Assembly (NCBI GenBank): GCA_030158725.1
Contig: JAOASJ010000034.1
Location: 1 to 64,000 of the forward strand
DNA length: 64,000 nt
From: Bacteroidia bacterium
Lineage (GTDB): Bacteria > Bacteroidota > Bacteroidia > NS11-12g > UBA955
Direction of reading: 5' to 3'
The notes beneath the pieces were generated by a model that was not told the origin of the DNA, made no database searches, and saw only the letters and a program-made list of their open reading frames with translations. Of the stretch, positions 1 to 9,875 are shown piece after piece (positions within the stretch are counted from its first letter, which is position 1; every line of letters begins with the position of its first letter). The position numbers and the translations under genes were made by a program.

Positions 1-1806
1 GCAGGCGTGCACAGATGGAAAATCTCTGGCTTGAACACCATATCTGAACAAAGTTTTGACATAAAATTAAAGCCGATATTGAATAATGGATTAAGGCTCA
101 ATTTATACGATGGTAAGAACCTTGACAATCTATTTCTAAAATCAAGCACCATATGTCAGCATATTTTAATTGACGATGCACCACATGAGGTAAATGATAG
201 CCTAGACTATTCAGGACAATTTTCAGGTTTAATGAAAATAGATAGCACTGGCCTTTATCAAACGAGTATATTGGCAAAAGGAGGCGTTAAAGTATGGATA
301 AATTCAGAACTCTTAATCAATGAGTGGAGTAATAGAAAAGAGCAAATCTTTTTAAGTAAGAAAATCGCATTAAAAACCGACACATTTTACCCTCTTAGAA
401 TTGAATTCATAGGAGGCCGATTAAATTTCAAGGTCCTAGAAAATGGTCTTTCAATAAAACCAATATATGTGGCCGATTCCTTAAGTACAAATAATGATTG
501 GGTTGATTTATTGGAGAACCTTCCAAAACATAAGAACCTTGAAAATCTCTATGGTTGGGGTATTAACCCACAGAAAAATGACAGCAATGCAAACGACTAT
601 TGGCTGGCTAGAACCAAAATTAAAACCTATTTGAAAGAAGACAATGACATTCTTTTACAGTATCAAAAAAACACAGGTACTGCATTTGTCGAAAGAAACT
701 TGAATACAGATTCAAAATGCAAAGGATCATGGTCATTGTTGGCAAAATTTAATTTCGAGCACAATTCACCGAACAATGGTGATTTAGGTTTTTATATTGA
801 TATAGTAGACGATGCCGAAAAAACAATTTGCAAGATAACAGAAGAGTTTATTTTTTCAAACAGCAATTTCCCGAGCCGTTACAGTATTAATTTAAATGGA
901 GAGGATGCTGTAAACGAAGAATATAAAAACTTATTCAAAACATTAAATTCAGCAAGCAAATATTTAATCAAGGTAGATAATGGAAAGGTCTTTTTTCAGG
1001 TTGGTGATTACATACCAATCTCTTGTCGTATTTATGACAGCACAGCAGATTGGGCTTCTCCAGGTAAAATAAGATTTAATTTTGTTGGTAATTCTAATAA
1101 TCTCAAAAGAGAAATAGATATAAGTGAATTAAGATTTAGTGGCACTAGTAAGCCAATATTATATACAATTTCAAAAGACACATCCTGCGAGAATAGCAGT
1201 AAATTGTTGGGAACTAGCAAGTCAAATTTCTACAAATGGAGTACTGGCGAAACCTCCCAAAACATTAAAGTAAACAAAACAGGAAAGTACTCAGTTAGTG
1301 CAAGTAAGGATAATATCTGCTTTGAAAAATCAGGTGCATTTTTTCAATATTTCCATGGGTTACCAACCCCTATTATCATTAGAAATGGGGATACTCTTAA
1401 ATCTAATTACAGCAAAGGAAATTCATGGTATTTTGAGAATAAGATAATTCTAGGCGAGAAACAGGATTTATTAAAAATCAATCAAAAAGGCACTTATCAG
1501 TTGATGACAATTGACAGCAATTCATGTATTGGCCAATCAGAAAAAATTGATGCCTATAGTCTTGATATTAATATTGAAAATTCTGACACCATAGTAATTT
1601 ACCCGAATCCAAATAAAGGTGTGATGAACTTTTTAAACCTTCCAAATGAATGTCAAAGTATAAAAATTTTCACAGCGAAAGGAGAATTAATACAAGAATA
1701 CAATTGTCAAGAGGCAATAGAGCTTAAAAATTTATCGAGTGGGATTTACAATATTGTTTTAATATCTATCAATAAGACTACTTCCAAAATCTTAATATTG
1801 AACTAA
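1..1806 (+). CDS. Secreted protein with PA14-like region and type IX secretion C-terminal sorting domain (5'-truncated by window edge)
   Basis: Frame is open upstream of the GTG at 7 to base 1. SGLMKIDSTGLYQTSILAKGGVKVWINSELLINEW resembles PA14; C-terminus IVIYPNPNKGVMNFLN...LSSGIYNIVLISINKTTSKILI is a typical T9SS type A sorting domain. Confidence 0.8.
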   Translation, partial: AGVHRWKISGLNTISEQSFDIKLKPILNNGLRLNLYDGKNLDNLFLKSSTICQHILIDDAPHEVNDSLDYSGQFSGLMKIDSTGLYQTSILAKGGVKVWINSELLINEWSNRKEQIFLSKKIALKTDTFYPLRIEFIGGRLNFKVLENGLSIKPIYVADSLSTNNDWVDLLENLPKHKNLENLYGWGINPQKNDSNANDYWLARTKIKTYLKEDNDILLQYQKNTGTAFVERNLNTDSKCKGSWSLLAKFNFEHNSPNNGDLGFYIDIVDDAEKTICKITEEFIFSNSNFPSRYSINLNGEDAVNEEYKNLFKTLNSASKYLIKVDNGKVFFQVGDYIPISCRIYDSTADWASPGKIRFNFVGNSNNLKREIDISELRFSGTSKPILYTISKDTSCENSSKLLGTSKSNFYKWSTGETSQNIKVNKTGKYSVSASKDNICFEKSGAFFQYFHGLPTPIIIRNGDTLKSNYSKGNSWYFENKIILGEKQDLLKINQKGTYQLMTIDSNSCIGQSEKIDAYSLDINIENSDTIVIYPNPNKGVMNFLNLPNECQSIKIFTAKGELIQEYNCQEAIELKNLSSGIYNIVLISINKTTSKILILN

Positions 1807-1903
1807 ATACGTAAAAAAGCATTTTACTTAACTTAGTTTAATAATTTTAAATCAATTACTTACACAAATTTAACCTTCCTTTATTTTCTGAAATAGTTTA
1901 GAT

Positions 1904-2200
1904 TTGCATCAAACTGTGCATCACAAATCGATAAAATATTTAAGTTATTTTATTTTGTTCTTATTTGTATTCAACATTATTCTGGCTTTGAATTCCATAA
2001 AGAATTCAAAAATAAAATACAGTTGTAATTCAGAAGAATCAGAAAATAAAAACTCTCGAGAAGAATTATTACTTAGCAAAATTCTTTTAAGTCATTCGGT
2101 TAAACTTTTTGTTTTTAACAATTCAAATATTTTTAGATCAAAGCCTTCAACGAAAATCATTGAGATTCCAGTTCCAGAGTTAATGCCACCTATTGCTTAA
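1904..2200 (+). CDS. Small hypothetical membrane protein
   Basis: 98-aa ORF with one hydrophobic segment (YLSYFILFLFVFNIILAL). The TTG start lies inside a TAGATTTG promoter-like motif, so GTG at 1916 is a likelier start. Confidence 0.4.
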   Translation: MHQTVHHKSIKYLSYFILFLFVFNIILALNSIKNSKIKYSCNSEESENKNSREELLLSKILLSHSVKLFVFNNSNIFRSKPSTKIIEIPVPELMPPIA

Positions 2201-2261
2201 TTCAATTCCAAAAATCAAAAAACAGCGAAAATTTAAATACAATCCAAAAAAATAAACCAAA

Positions 2262-3014
2262 ATGAATTCAATAAAAAGAAGAATTCCTCAAAATATTGAA
2301 ATACTGCGCGGCCAAACACAAAAAGGCGTAAATAAAATAATTCTAGAAGAACTATTGGAAAGATTTGATGAAAGTTCTCAAAAAAAGATACTTGATTTAC
2401 CTTGTGGTTATTTAGAATTCCTAAATTATGTGCATATTTTATATCCCAATTGGGAACTAGAAGGTGCTGATTTATATGCACCTCCTCACATTGACAATGT
2501 TCACTTTACACAAATGGATTTGAGTAAAGACTTTATTATACCAATAGACAAGAAATATGACATAATTACTTCTATTAGTGGAATAATGATGTTTGGCAAC
2601 ACTGAAAGTTTTCTAGTTAATTGTATCAATAGACTAAATTCTAAAGGCACATTGATCGTTACAAACGACAATCCTGCGACTATAAAAGACCGCTTATCAT
2701 ACTTGTTTTTGGGTCGTTTCCGAATTTTTGACCAGCTTTTCGAAGACCATGAAACCATGACTCAGTTGGTGTTAATTCAAGATTTGACTAGAATTTTAAG
2801 AAAGAACAACATTGAAATTGAAAAAATTACATATTCTTCGTTTTATTCAAAAGACTTATTGTTCCTTCCATTTGCACTTATCGTCTATCCTTTTCAAATG
2901 TTGTACTTATTAACCCGTAAAACGAGTTTTTCTAAGGCTTTAAAAGTTAGTAAATATAACTTTAAACAATTATTTGGAAGACACTACATAATAATTGGGC
3001 GAAAAAAAGATTAG
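2262..3014 (+). CDS. Class I SAM-dependent methyltransferase
   Basis: KILDLPCGYLEFLNYV motif I-like; methyltransferase_11/23-like layout (YDIITSISGIMMFGNTESFLVNCINRLNSKGTLIVTN). Confidence 0.75.
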   Translation: MNSIKRRIPQNIEILRGQTQKGVNKIILEELLERFDESSQKKILDLPCGYLEFLNYVHILYPNWELEGADLYAPPHIDNVHFTQMDLSKDFIIPIDKKYDIITSISGIMMFGNTESFLVNCINRLNSKGTLIVTNDNPATIKDRLSYLFLGRFRIFDQLFEDHETMTQLVLIQDLTRILRKNNIEIEKITYSSFYSKDLLFLPFALIVYPFQMLYLLTRKTSFSKALKVSKYNFKQLFGRHYIIIGRKKD

Positions 3015-3063
3015 TTTTGCAGCCTATATTAAATCTCTTTAATCTCTTTCAATTACAACAACT

Positions 3064-4068
3064 TTGACACCTAAATTAGAACAGAATAGAGATGCATATT
3101 TTGACAACTTGAAATTTGTCTTAATTACTTTAATGGTCGTTGGCCATTTTGCTTTTGAAAACAGAAGCAATCTAGTCATGAATGGAATTTGTAATGCCAT
3201 ATATTCATTCCATATGCCTTTGTTTATTTTTATTTCAGGTTACTTTTCAAAATCAATAAAATCTCAAAGAACTTCAGATATAAGTAGTTTATTGGTTCCT
3301 TATCTTATTTTTGAATTCATACACTACATCTTTACAAAATCAACTGGCCTAGGTAAAGGACATTTACAATTCACTTACCCTACTTACCAAAATTGGTATT
3401 TGTTGTCTTTGTTTACATGGCGTTTAATAATACCATACTTCAAAGATTTCAATAAACCTTTTGCATTATTTTTGGTTGTAACATGTTCGATATTGTCAGG
3501 CTTTGTTCAGGACTTTAATGAATTCCTTGGATTATACCGTAGCATTTTCTTACTTCCATTTTTTATCATCGGATATTACTTCAATGACTTAAAAGGAGTT
3601 TTATTAAAATTGAAATCTTATAGATGGTTGTTTGCAATCGTCTTTAGTTTGTTGTTTGGTTTAATCGTTTGGTCTTCTACAACCAACGAGCTCATAGGTT
3701 TAAAACTATCATATGCCTTTATTCCCAACTTCGGCTATGGAGAAGAAATAGACAATTTGTTTTTAAGATCCTTCTCCTTGATTTTTTCATGTATAATGGG
3801 ATTTTTATTTCTGTTTTTCATCCCTAACAAAAGAACTTTTTACACCAAAATGGGTGCTAATACCATGACTGTTTATCTGATACATATTTTCTTTATTTGG
3901 ATATTTATGTACGTTTTCGGGAATGGAAACACTTTATGGTCATTGGTATTGGGGATATTGTTTTCAATTTCCTTGGCTATGGTTCTATCATCTTCTTTAA
4001 CAGAAAAAATATTCAGACCAATTACTTCACCTATTGAATTCTTGAAAAAAATCAATACTAAGAAATGA
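3064..4068 (+). CDS. Acyltransferase family 3 membrane protein
   Basis: N-terminal RDAYFDNLKFVLITLMVVGHF and FHMPLFIFISGYF motifs; multiple TM segments; TTG start. Confidence 0.85.
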   Translation: MTPKLEQNRDAYFDNLKFVLITLMVVGHFAFENRSNLVMNGICNAIYSFHMPLFIFISGYFSKSIKSQRTSDISSLLVPYLIFEFIHYIFTKSTGLGKGHLQFTYPTYQNWYLLSLFTWRLIIPYFKDFNKPFALFLVVTCSILSGFVQDFNEFLGLYRSIFLLPFFIIGYYFNDLKGVLLKLKSYRWLFAIVFSLLFGLIVWSSTTNELIGLKLSYAFIPNFGYGEEIDNLFLRSFSLIFSCIMGFLFLFFIPNKRTFYTKMGANTMTVYLIHIFFIWIFMYVFGNGNTLWSLVLGILFSISLAMVLSSSLTEKIFRPITSPIEFLKKINTKK

Positions 4069-5111
4069 AATTGATTTCTATTACAATTACGGTATTAACA
4101 ATAGTTTTAATTGTACAGTTATTTTATCTTTTTCAAAGTAAAGATGGAGGAAAAGTTATCAGGATAAACATTGAAGCAATTGCTTTAAAAGGAAATATAA
4201 TGAATGAACCTAGTCAAAGGTTTATCAGCATATATTTACCAAAAGGATATGAAAACTCAGCAATAGAATACCCCACAGTATATTTTTTACATGGCTTTAG
4301 GGGCAGTGACGAATTATTTAATTCCGACTTCAAAAAAGAGTTGGATGAAGCCATTGAAAAAAAACTAATTCCGCCTTTAATCTTCATTGCTCCGAATAGT
4401 TCAACTAAATTTGGTGGCAGTTTTTATACGAATTCTGATATAGCAGGAAAATGGGCTGATTATATTGCCCTTGACGTTGTTAAATACATAGACGAAAATT
4501 ACAGAACCATTAAGAATAGGAACAGTAGAATTATTTCTGGACATTCAATGGGTGGAAATGGGGCATTGAAAATTGCCATGCTTTTCCCAAATGTATTTGG
4601 ATCAGTCTATGCACTGAGTCCAAGCATTTTATATTGGTCTGAGGAACTTATATCAACACATGAAGCATTTATTAAAATAAGTGAAGCAAAAAACTTTAAA
4701 GAAATTGAGAGTGATTTATACGCTGCAGGTTTTCTTGCTATGGGAAGCACGTATAGTCCCAAGCTCAATTACCCCCCATTTTATTGCCAAATGCCCTTTT
4801 CAAAAATCAACAATAAAATGGTAATTGATTCATCTGTATATAATATTTGGGAAGCTCAATTTCCTCTGCAAATGATTAAATACAATATTGCATCTTTGAA
4901 AAGCTTAAATGGAATCGGATTTGATTGGGGTAATAATGATGAGTTTAAACATTTACCTGTAACCTGCAAACTACTAGATAAAGAATTAAGCAAATTCGGC
5001 ATTCTTCATAGTGCAATAGAATATGAAGGAAAGCACTCAGACAAATTAACTGGCAAAGAAAGTCGAATGATAAATGGACTTATCCCATTTATCAAAGAAA
5101 ATATTAAATAA
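4065..5111 (+). CDS. Alpha/beta-hydrolase esterase (esterase D / S-formylglutathione hydrolase-like), membrane-anchored or secreted
   Basis: ISGHSMGGNGALKIA nucleophile elbow, YPTVYFLHGFRGS, N-terminal hydrophobic anchor; ATGA overlap with the preceding gene. Confidence 0.85.
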   Translation: MKLISITITVLTIVLIVQLFYLFQSKDGGKVIRINIEAIALKGNIMNEPSQRFISIYLPKGYENSAIEYPTVYFLHGFRGSDELFNSDFKKELDEAIEKKLIPPLIFIAPNSSTKFGGSFYTNSDIAGKWADYIALDVVKYIDENYRTIKNRNSRIISGHSMGGNGALKIAMLFPNVFGSVYALSPSILYWSEELISTHEAFIKISEAKNFKEIESDLYAAGFLAMGSTYSPKLNYPPFYCQMPFSKINNKMVIDSSVYNIWEAQFPLQMIKYNIASLKSLNGIGFDWGNNDEFKHLPVTCKLLDKELSKFGILHSAIEYEGKHSDKLTGKESRMINGLIPFIKENIK

Positions 5112-5282
5112 TGATAATCAAGTTTTAAATAATAAAAGTTAAATTCGAGACATCACCTGACTGTAAACAGTTTATCAACATTATTTTAGGAAAATTATAT
5201 AAACCTTTGTAATATTGCGCATATGAATTAAACTTTATAAACTTTTTTCATAGAAACACACATTAACTAACACAAAACACAA

Positions 5283-6107
5283 ATGACAGAAAAAGAAAAG
5301 GCAAAATCTATGAGAATTGCCAAGTATGATGCTTACAAGTACATTTTAGTTTACCCTGAATACGAGCCAGGTATTGCAATTGTACGCTTAAACAGACCAG
5401 AAATTCACAATGCTTTATCTCTCGCATTAATGGAGGAATTGGGTGATGCATTAATAAATTTAGACAAAGACCCAGACGTTAAATCGGTTATAGTTACAGG
5501 AAATGACAAAGCATTTTCTGTGGGTGCAGATTTGAAAGAAGTATCGGTGAGTAAGACTATCGATTTATTAATCATAGACCAGTTTAGCATATGGGACGAA
5601 ATGGGAAGATTTAAAAAACCATTAATTGCTGCAGTTTCTGGTTGGGTAGTTGGTGGAGGATGTGAATTGGCTATGCTATGTGACATGGTAGTTGCATCAG
5701 ATACCGCGCAATTTGGTCAACCAGAAATCAAAAGAGGAATTGGGTCTGGAGCAGGTGGCACACAAAGACTGCCTCGTGCTGTTGGAAAGGCCAAAGCAAT
5801 GGAAACAATTTTGACAGGTGATTACATTGATGCAGAATATGCCTTTCAAATTGGTTTAATAAACCGTGTTTATCCAGTAGATCAGTATTTAGAAGGTGCA
5901 CTAAAAATCGCAAGAAAAATAAGTGAATTACCACCATTAGCTGTTCGACTTGCAAAAGAATCGGTTAATAAAGCGTTTAATTCTACCTTATCAGATGGAT
6001 TGACTTTTGAACGCAAAAACTATTATTTAACGTTTTCAACCGAAGATCAAAAAGAAGGTATCCGAGCGTTTTTGGAAAAAAGAAAACCTAATTATACCGG
6101 TCACTAA
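5283..6107 (+). CDS. Enoyl-CoA hydratase/isomerase family protein
   Basis: IAIVRLNRPEIHNALSLALMEELGDAL, NDKAFSVGADLKE, GWVVGGGCELAMLCD, FGQPEIKRGIGSGAGGTQRLPR: classic crotonase motifs. Confidence 0.93.
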   Translation: MTEKEKAKSMRIAKYDAYKYILVYPEYEPGIAIVRLNRPEIHNALSLALMEELGDALINLDKDPDVKSVIVTGNDKAFSVGADLKEVSVSKTIDLLIIDQFSIWDEMGRFKKPLIAAVSGWVVGGGCELAMLCDMVVASDTAQFGQPEIKRGIGSGAGGTQRLPRAVGKAKAMETILTGDYIDAEYAFQIGLINRVYPVDQYLEGALKIARKISELPPLAVRLAKESVNKAFNSTLSDGLTFERKNYYLTFSTEDQKEGIRAFLEKRKPNYTGH

Positions 6108-6661
6108 CCCCCTTTAAAGGAGTTTATTTTCATTTTCATTCCTATAATCAACATAGGACCATTGTACTTTTGATATTGGCCATTGTCGAAGAAACCACCG
6201 GTCAAACCAATATCATATCCAATTTTCGCATCTATTATTAATTCTCGACGCAGATTAATCTGCCCACCCAAAGCTTGAAAAGTTGAAAGGTAGGTATGGT
6301 TTTGATTGTTGCTGTGGTCTAGACTAGGATTGAGGAGTACCGAAGGGGCAAAATAAACACCAAACTTATTTTTAAAAATGCCAACTTTAGGCATTAACAC
6401 AAAACTTAGGTAATCAGATTGAACTTGGCTTCCGCGTGTTCTTTGGCTATATATTAGATTCGTTTCTAAAGCGAAATTTTTCCCGAGTTGATAACCAATA
6501 GAAAATCCATAAACAGGTTGGAATGAAGTTGCTTGTATGCCAAGCTTGTTCATTCCAAGGTTGTATCCTATTTCTTGGGCTTGTAGTTTAACATTTGAGT
6601 TTAACAAAAATGATAGTAACAAGCAAAAAGCCAATATTTTAAAGTGGTATATTGATTTCAT
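6104..6661 (-). CDS. Outer membrane beta-barrel protein (PorT-like family)
   Basis: Signal peptide MKSIYHFKILAFCLLLSFLLNSNVKLQAQ from the internal ATG at 6661 (ORF opens at 6748); beta-barrel-like C-terminus. Confidence 0.7.
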   Translation of the reverse strand: MKSIYHFKILAFCLLLSFLLNSNVKLQAQEIGYNLGMNKLGIQATSFQPVYGFSIGYQLGKNFALETNLIYSQRTRGSQVQSDYLSFVLMPKVGIFKNKFGVYFAPSVLLNPSLDHSNNQNHTYLSTFQALGGQINLRRELIIDAKIGYDIGLTGGFFDNGQYQKYNGPMLIIGMKMKINSFKGG

Positions 6662-8711
6662 ATTTGTTTTTAAGATAATTATAAAATTCAACTTGGGAAC
6701 GAATTCTCGGTATGCCATTGGGTTTATATTCATTGATTTGATAAGCATCTAAAATTCTAGCTTTTGAATTATCTGACAGTTGGATATTTAGCATTTTTCG
6801 AATTTCATTCTTAATGTCGGGACTAATTACAGGAAAACAAATCTCTATCCTACTGTCTAAGTTCCTTGTCATCATATCTGCAGAACCCATATAAATACGT
6901 TCTCTTCCAGCATTCGCAAAAACATATACCCTTGCATGTTCCAAGAACTTATCGACTATACTAATTGCATGAATATTTTCACTCTTTCCTTTTATACCTG
7001 GAACTAGACAACAAATACCTCTAACGATTAAATCGATTCGAACACCAGCATTACTAGCTGCATATAATTTATCGATAATTTCCAAGTCAACAAGACTATT
7101 CATCTTCATTATTATATAGGCTTCTTTACCTGCCTTTTTATTAGAAATCTCGGCATCAATTAATCTTAGAAAAGTAGACCTTAAATTTATTGGTGAAACC
7201 AACAGCGCATTGAATTTGTATTTTTCAGGCTTGAAGTCTGCTATTAATTTGAACACTTTGGTTAGTTCGTCAGTTATCCTTTTATTGCTTGTTAGAACAG
7301 AGTGGTCGCAATAGAATTTTGCTGTTTCACCGTTGTAATTGCCAGTTCCAAGATGGGCATAGTTTTTCAAGCCAGATTTTTCCTTTCTAGTTATTAAACA
7401 CATTTTAGTGTGCACTTTGTAGCTAGGAATGGTAAACAAAACTGTGGCTCCCTCTTCTCTCAATTTATTGCTCCAATAAATATTGTGCTCTTCATCAAAT
7501 CTGGCTTTCAACTCCATCATTACTGTAACTTTTTTGCCATTTTTCACTGCATTGATTAAGGCATTGACCACATTTGAATTTTCTGCTACCCTATATAAAG
7601 TAATTTTTATACTGACAACATTGGGATCAATTGCAGCTTCTCTCAACAAGCGAATAATGTAACTGAAAGGTTGATAAGGATGGTTGATTAAAAAATCCTT
7701 ATTTCTCATGGCATTAAACAATGTTTTTGCCTTATCTAAATCTGGTATCGCTAAAGGCACTAGATTTTGGTATTTCAGATCGGTCTTCTTGATATCTGGG
7801 AATCCGATAAAATCGCGGAAGTTATGGTAGCGTTGACCAGGAATTAATTCATCCTTTGATAGTTTTAATTTTTGATTGATAAATTTAATAAAATCTTTAG
7901 GCATCTCTTGATCGTATATCAAACGAACAGGTTGGCCTTTTTTTCTCTGCTTAAGGGAATTTTTAATTGTATCTAAAATATCAACAGAAACATCGCTTTC
8001 TAAATCGATTTCAGCATCTCTGGTTAATTTGATGGTATAGGCTTCAAAAACATTGAATTCAAAACTAGAAAACACAACATCAAGATTGCATCTAATGACA
8101 TCATCAATAAACATCATATAGGTGTTGCCACCTTGTTTGGGCAATTGAAAAAACCTCTTCTTAACTTTAGTTGGTAGCGGTATCAGCGCATATTTCTTCT
8201 CTTTAGTAATGGTATTACTTAGTTTGCAAGCCAAATAAACCGTATTGTCTCTTAAAAAAGGAAAAGAACGTTTCTCATCTAAAATTAATGGGAAAATGGT
8301 GTTTATAATTTCATCTTTAAAATACTTTCTAACCTCTAATGTTTGCTGAATATTAATTTGCTTTTCATTTACAAAGTATACATTTTTACTTTTAAATTCA
8401 TCGAGCAATTGGTTGTATATATTGTTGAATTTGACTTGTTGTATAACAACTTTGTTGTAAATATCTTGAAGTGCTTCCTGAATTTCCTTTTTGTTAATGG
8501 AATTAGTTTTTGTGCTTTTAACTTGAAGCATCCTTTTGTTGGTCGCTACTCGGACGCGAAAAAACTCGTCTAGGTTAGAAGAAAAAATACCCAAAAACTT
8601 TAAACGCTCTAGTAAAGGCACATGGATATCATTTGCTTCTTGAAGCACACGGTCGTTAAAAGAGAGCCAACTTAACTCTCTGTTAATTGTTTTAATCTTT
8701 TTTCTTATCAT
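6639..8711 (-). CDS. ppk1: Polyphosphate kinase 1
   Basis: NRELSWLSFNDRVLQEA, FFRVRVATNKRM, ARFDEEHNIYWSNKLREEGATV, HTKMCLITR, HLGTGNYN motifs. Confidence 0.96.
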   Translation of the reverse strand: MIRKKIKTINRELSWLSFNDRVLQEANDIHVPLLERLKFLGIFSSNLDEFFRVRVATNKRMLQVKSTKTNSINKKEIQEALQDIYNKVVIQQVKFNNIYNQLLDEFKSKNVYFVNEKQINIQQTLEVRKYFKDEIINTIFPLILDEKRSFPFLRDNTVYLACKLSNTITKEKKYALIPLPTKVKKRFFQLPKQGGNTYMMFIDDVIRCNLDVVFSSFEFNVFEAYTIKLTRDAEIDLESDVSVDILDTIKNSLKQRKKGQPVRLIYDQEMPKDFIKFINQKLKLSKDELIPGQRYHNFRDFIGFPDIKKTDLKYQNLVPLAIPDLDKAKTLFNAMRNKDFLINHPYQPFSYIIRLLREAAIDPNVVSIKITLYRVAENSNVVNALINAVKNGKKVTVMMELKARFDEEHNIYWSNKLREEGATVLFTIPSYKVHTKMCLITRKEKSGLKNYAHLGTGNYNGETAKFYCDHSVLTSNKRITDELTKVFKLIADFKPEKYKFNALLVSPINLRSTFLRLIDAEISNKKAGKEAYIIMKMNSLVDLEIIDKLYAASNAGVRIDLIVRGICCLVPGIKGKSENIHAISIVDKFLEHARVYVFANAGRERIYMGSADMMTRNLDSRIEICFPVISPDIKNEIRKMLNIQLSDNSKARILDAYQINEYKPNGIPRIRSQVEFYNYLKNKYEINIPL

Positions 8712-9732
8712 TCAATTGAATTCTTAAACCAATGGGTAAATGATCACTATAACCATTTAACCATTTATTACCTGCATATGTTCTGAATGGATATCCTGCA
8801 AACTTTCCAGTTTGCAACATCCATTTTTCATTTTTTATAAATACTGAATTAGTGACATAATGTGCTGTTTTACTAGAAATCAACTTATTACTTAATAAAA
8901 ACTGATCCAATACATTCCATTTATCTTTATAACGATAGGTTCCTTCTCCATTTTCAGTAAACTGAAACATTAAATTAACAATGGGTGCATCAGATTGCTT
9001 TTTAAAATTAGCCGCTCCAATAACATCTTTAATACTCTTGTTTGAAGGTTCATCGTTAAAATCGCCCATTACAATTAAATTTTGAGTCTTTAGATTGCAA
9101 TTTTCATTTATTGCTTTTTTACACAATTTAGCAACTTCAATACGTTTGGGTTCGCTTTTAATTTGTCCCTCTCTTCTAGAAGGAAAATGGCAGACAATAA
9201 ATTGAAGTGTATCTAAAGATGATGTGCACAATAGTTTTACCCATAAAATATCTCGCGTTTTATCAGAGGTGTCATCCTTAAATACTGGCGTATATTTTTT
9301 AAAACTTAAAAGTTTAAGTTTTTGTTTATTAAACAACAAAGCAACATCAGCCCCCCTTTCGTCGCGGGAATCACTATGTACAATTTCATAGTTTGAAGAA
9401 TTAATGGCATTCGACAAATCCATCAAAACCGATTTATTTTCAATTTCGCAAACGCCTAATACATCTGGAGAAGATTTACCGTCAAAATCAGAAAGTACTT
9501 TACTTAATTTTATTAGTTTCTGTTTATACCTGTATGTATTCCATTTGTTTTTCCCCTGGGGTGTAAATTCATCGTCGTTTGTCTTGGCATTGTCTATGGT
9601 ATCATAAAGATTATCCAAATTATAGAAGGCCACACTCAGATTATTAGATGGCAAAGTATCTGTTTTATCAGTGCCGTTAAAAGCACAAGACAGACAAAAC
9701 AATCCCAAAAACATCAAACTTATTTTAACCAT
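8692..9732 (-). CDS. Endonuclease/exonuclease/phosphatase family protein, probable lipoprotein or secreted
   Basis: VAFYNLDNLYD, DVLGVCEIEN, VCHFPSRREG, VMGDFNDEPS, GYSDHLPIGLRI; N-terminal hydrophobic segment ending FCLSC. Confidence 0.88.
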   Translation of the reverse strand: MVKISLMFLGLFCLSCAFNGTDKTDTLPSNNLSVAFYNLDNLYDTIDNAKTNDDEFTPQGKNKWNTYRYKQKLIKLSKVLSDFDGKSSPDVLGVCEIENKSVLMDLSNAINSSNYEIVHSDSRDERGADVALLFNKQKLKLLSFKKYTPVFKDDTSDKTRDILWVKLLCTSSLDTLQFIVCHFPSRREGQIKSEPKRIEVAKLCKKAINENCNLKTQNLIVMGDFNDEPSNKSIKDVIGAANFKKQSDAPIVNLMFQFTENGEGTYRYKDKWNVLDQFLLSNKLISSKTAHYVTNSVFIKNEKWMLQTGKFAGYPFRTYAGNKWLNGYSDHLPIGLRIQLNDKKKD

Positions 9733-9852
9733 TTAATTACAATGCAATTAACTACTTTTTAGCCTGCTTTTTAACATTGCAAAGTGATTTTTTTGTAAAA
9801 TTTCAACAATCATATTGTTAGTAATCTATTATTTTAGTTGCGATAATTTACG

Positions 9853-9860
9853 TACTTTTG
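9853..9860 (+). promoter_or_regulatory. Candidate Bacteroidota -7 element (TACTTTTG) upstream of glmM
   Basis: Exact TAnnTTTG match 16 nt upstream of the ATG at 9876; no clear -33 TTTG. Confidence 0.5.
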
Positions 9861-9875
9861 CAGCCTTAAAAATCA

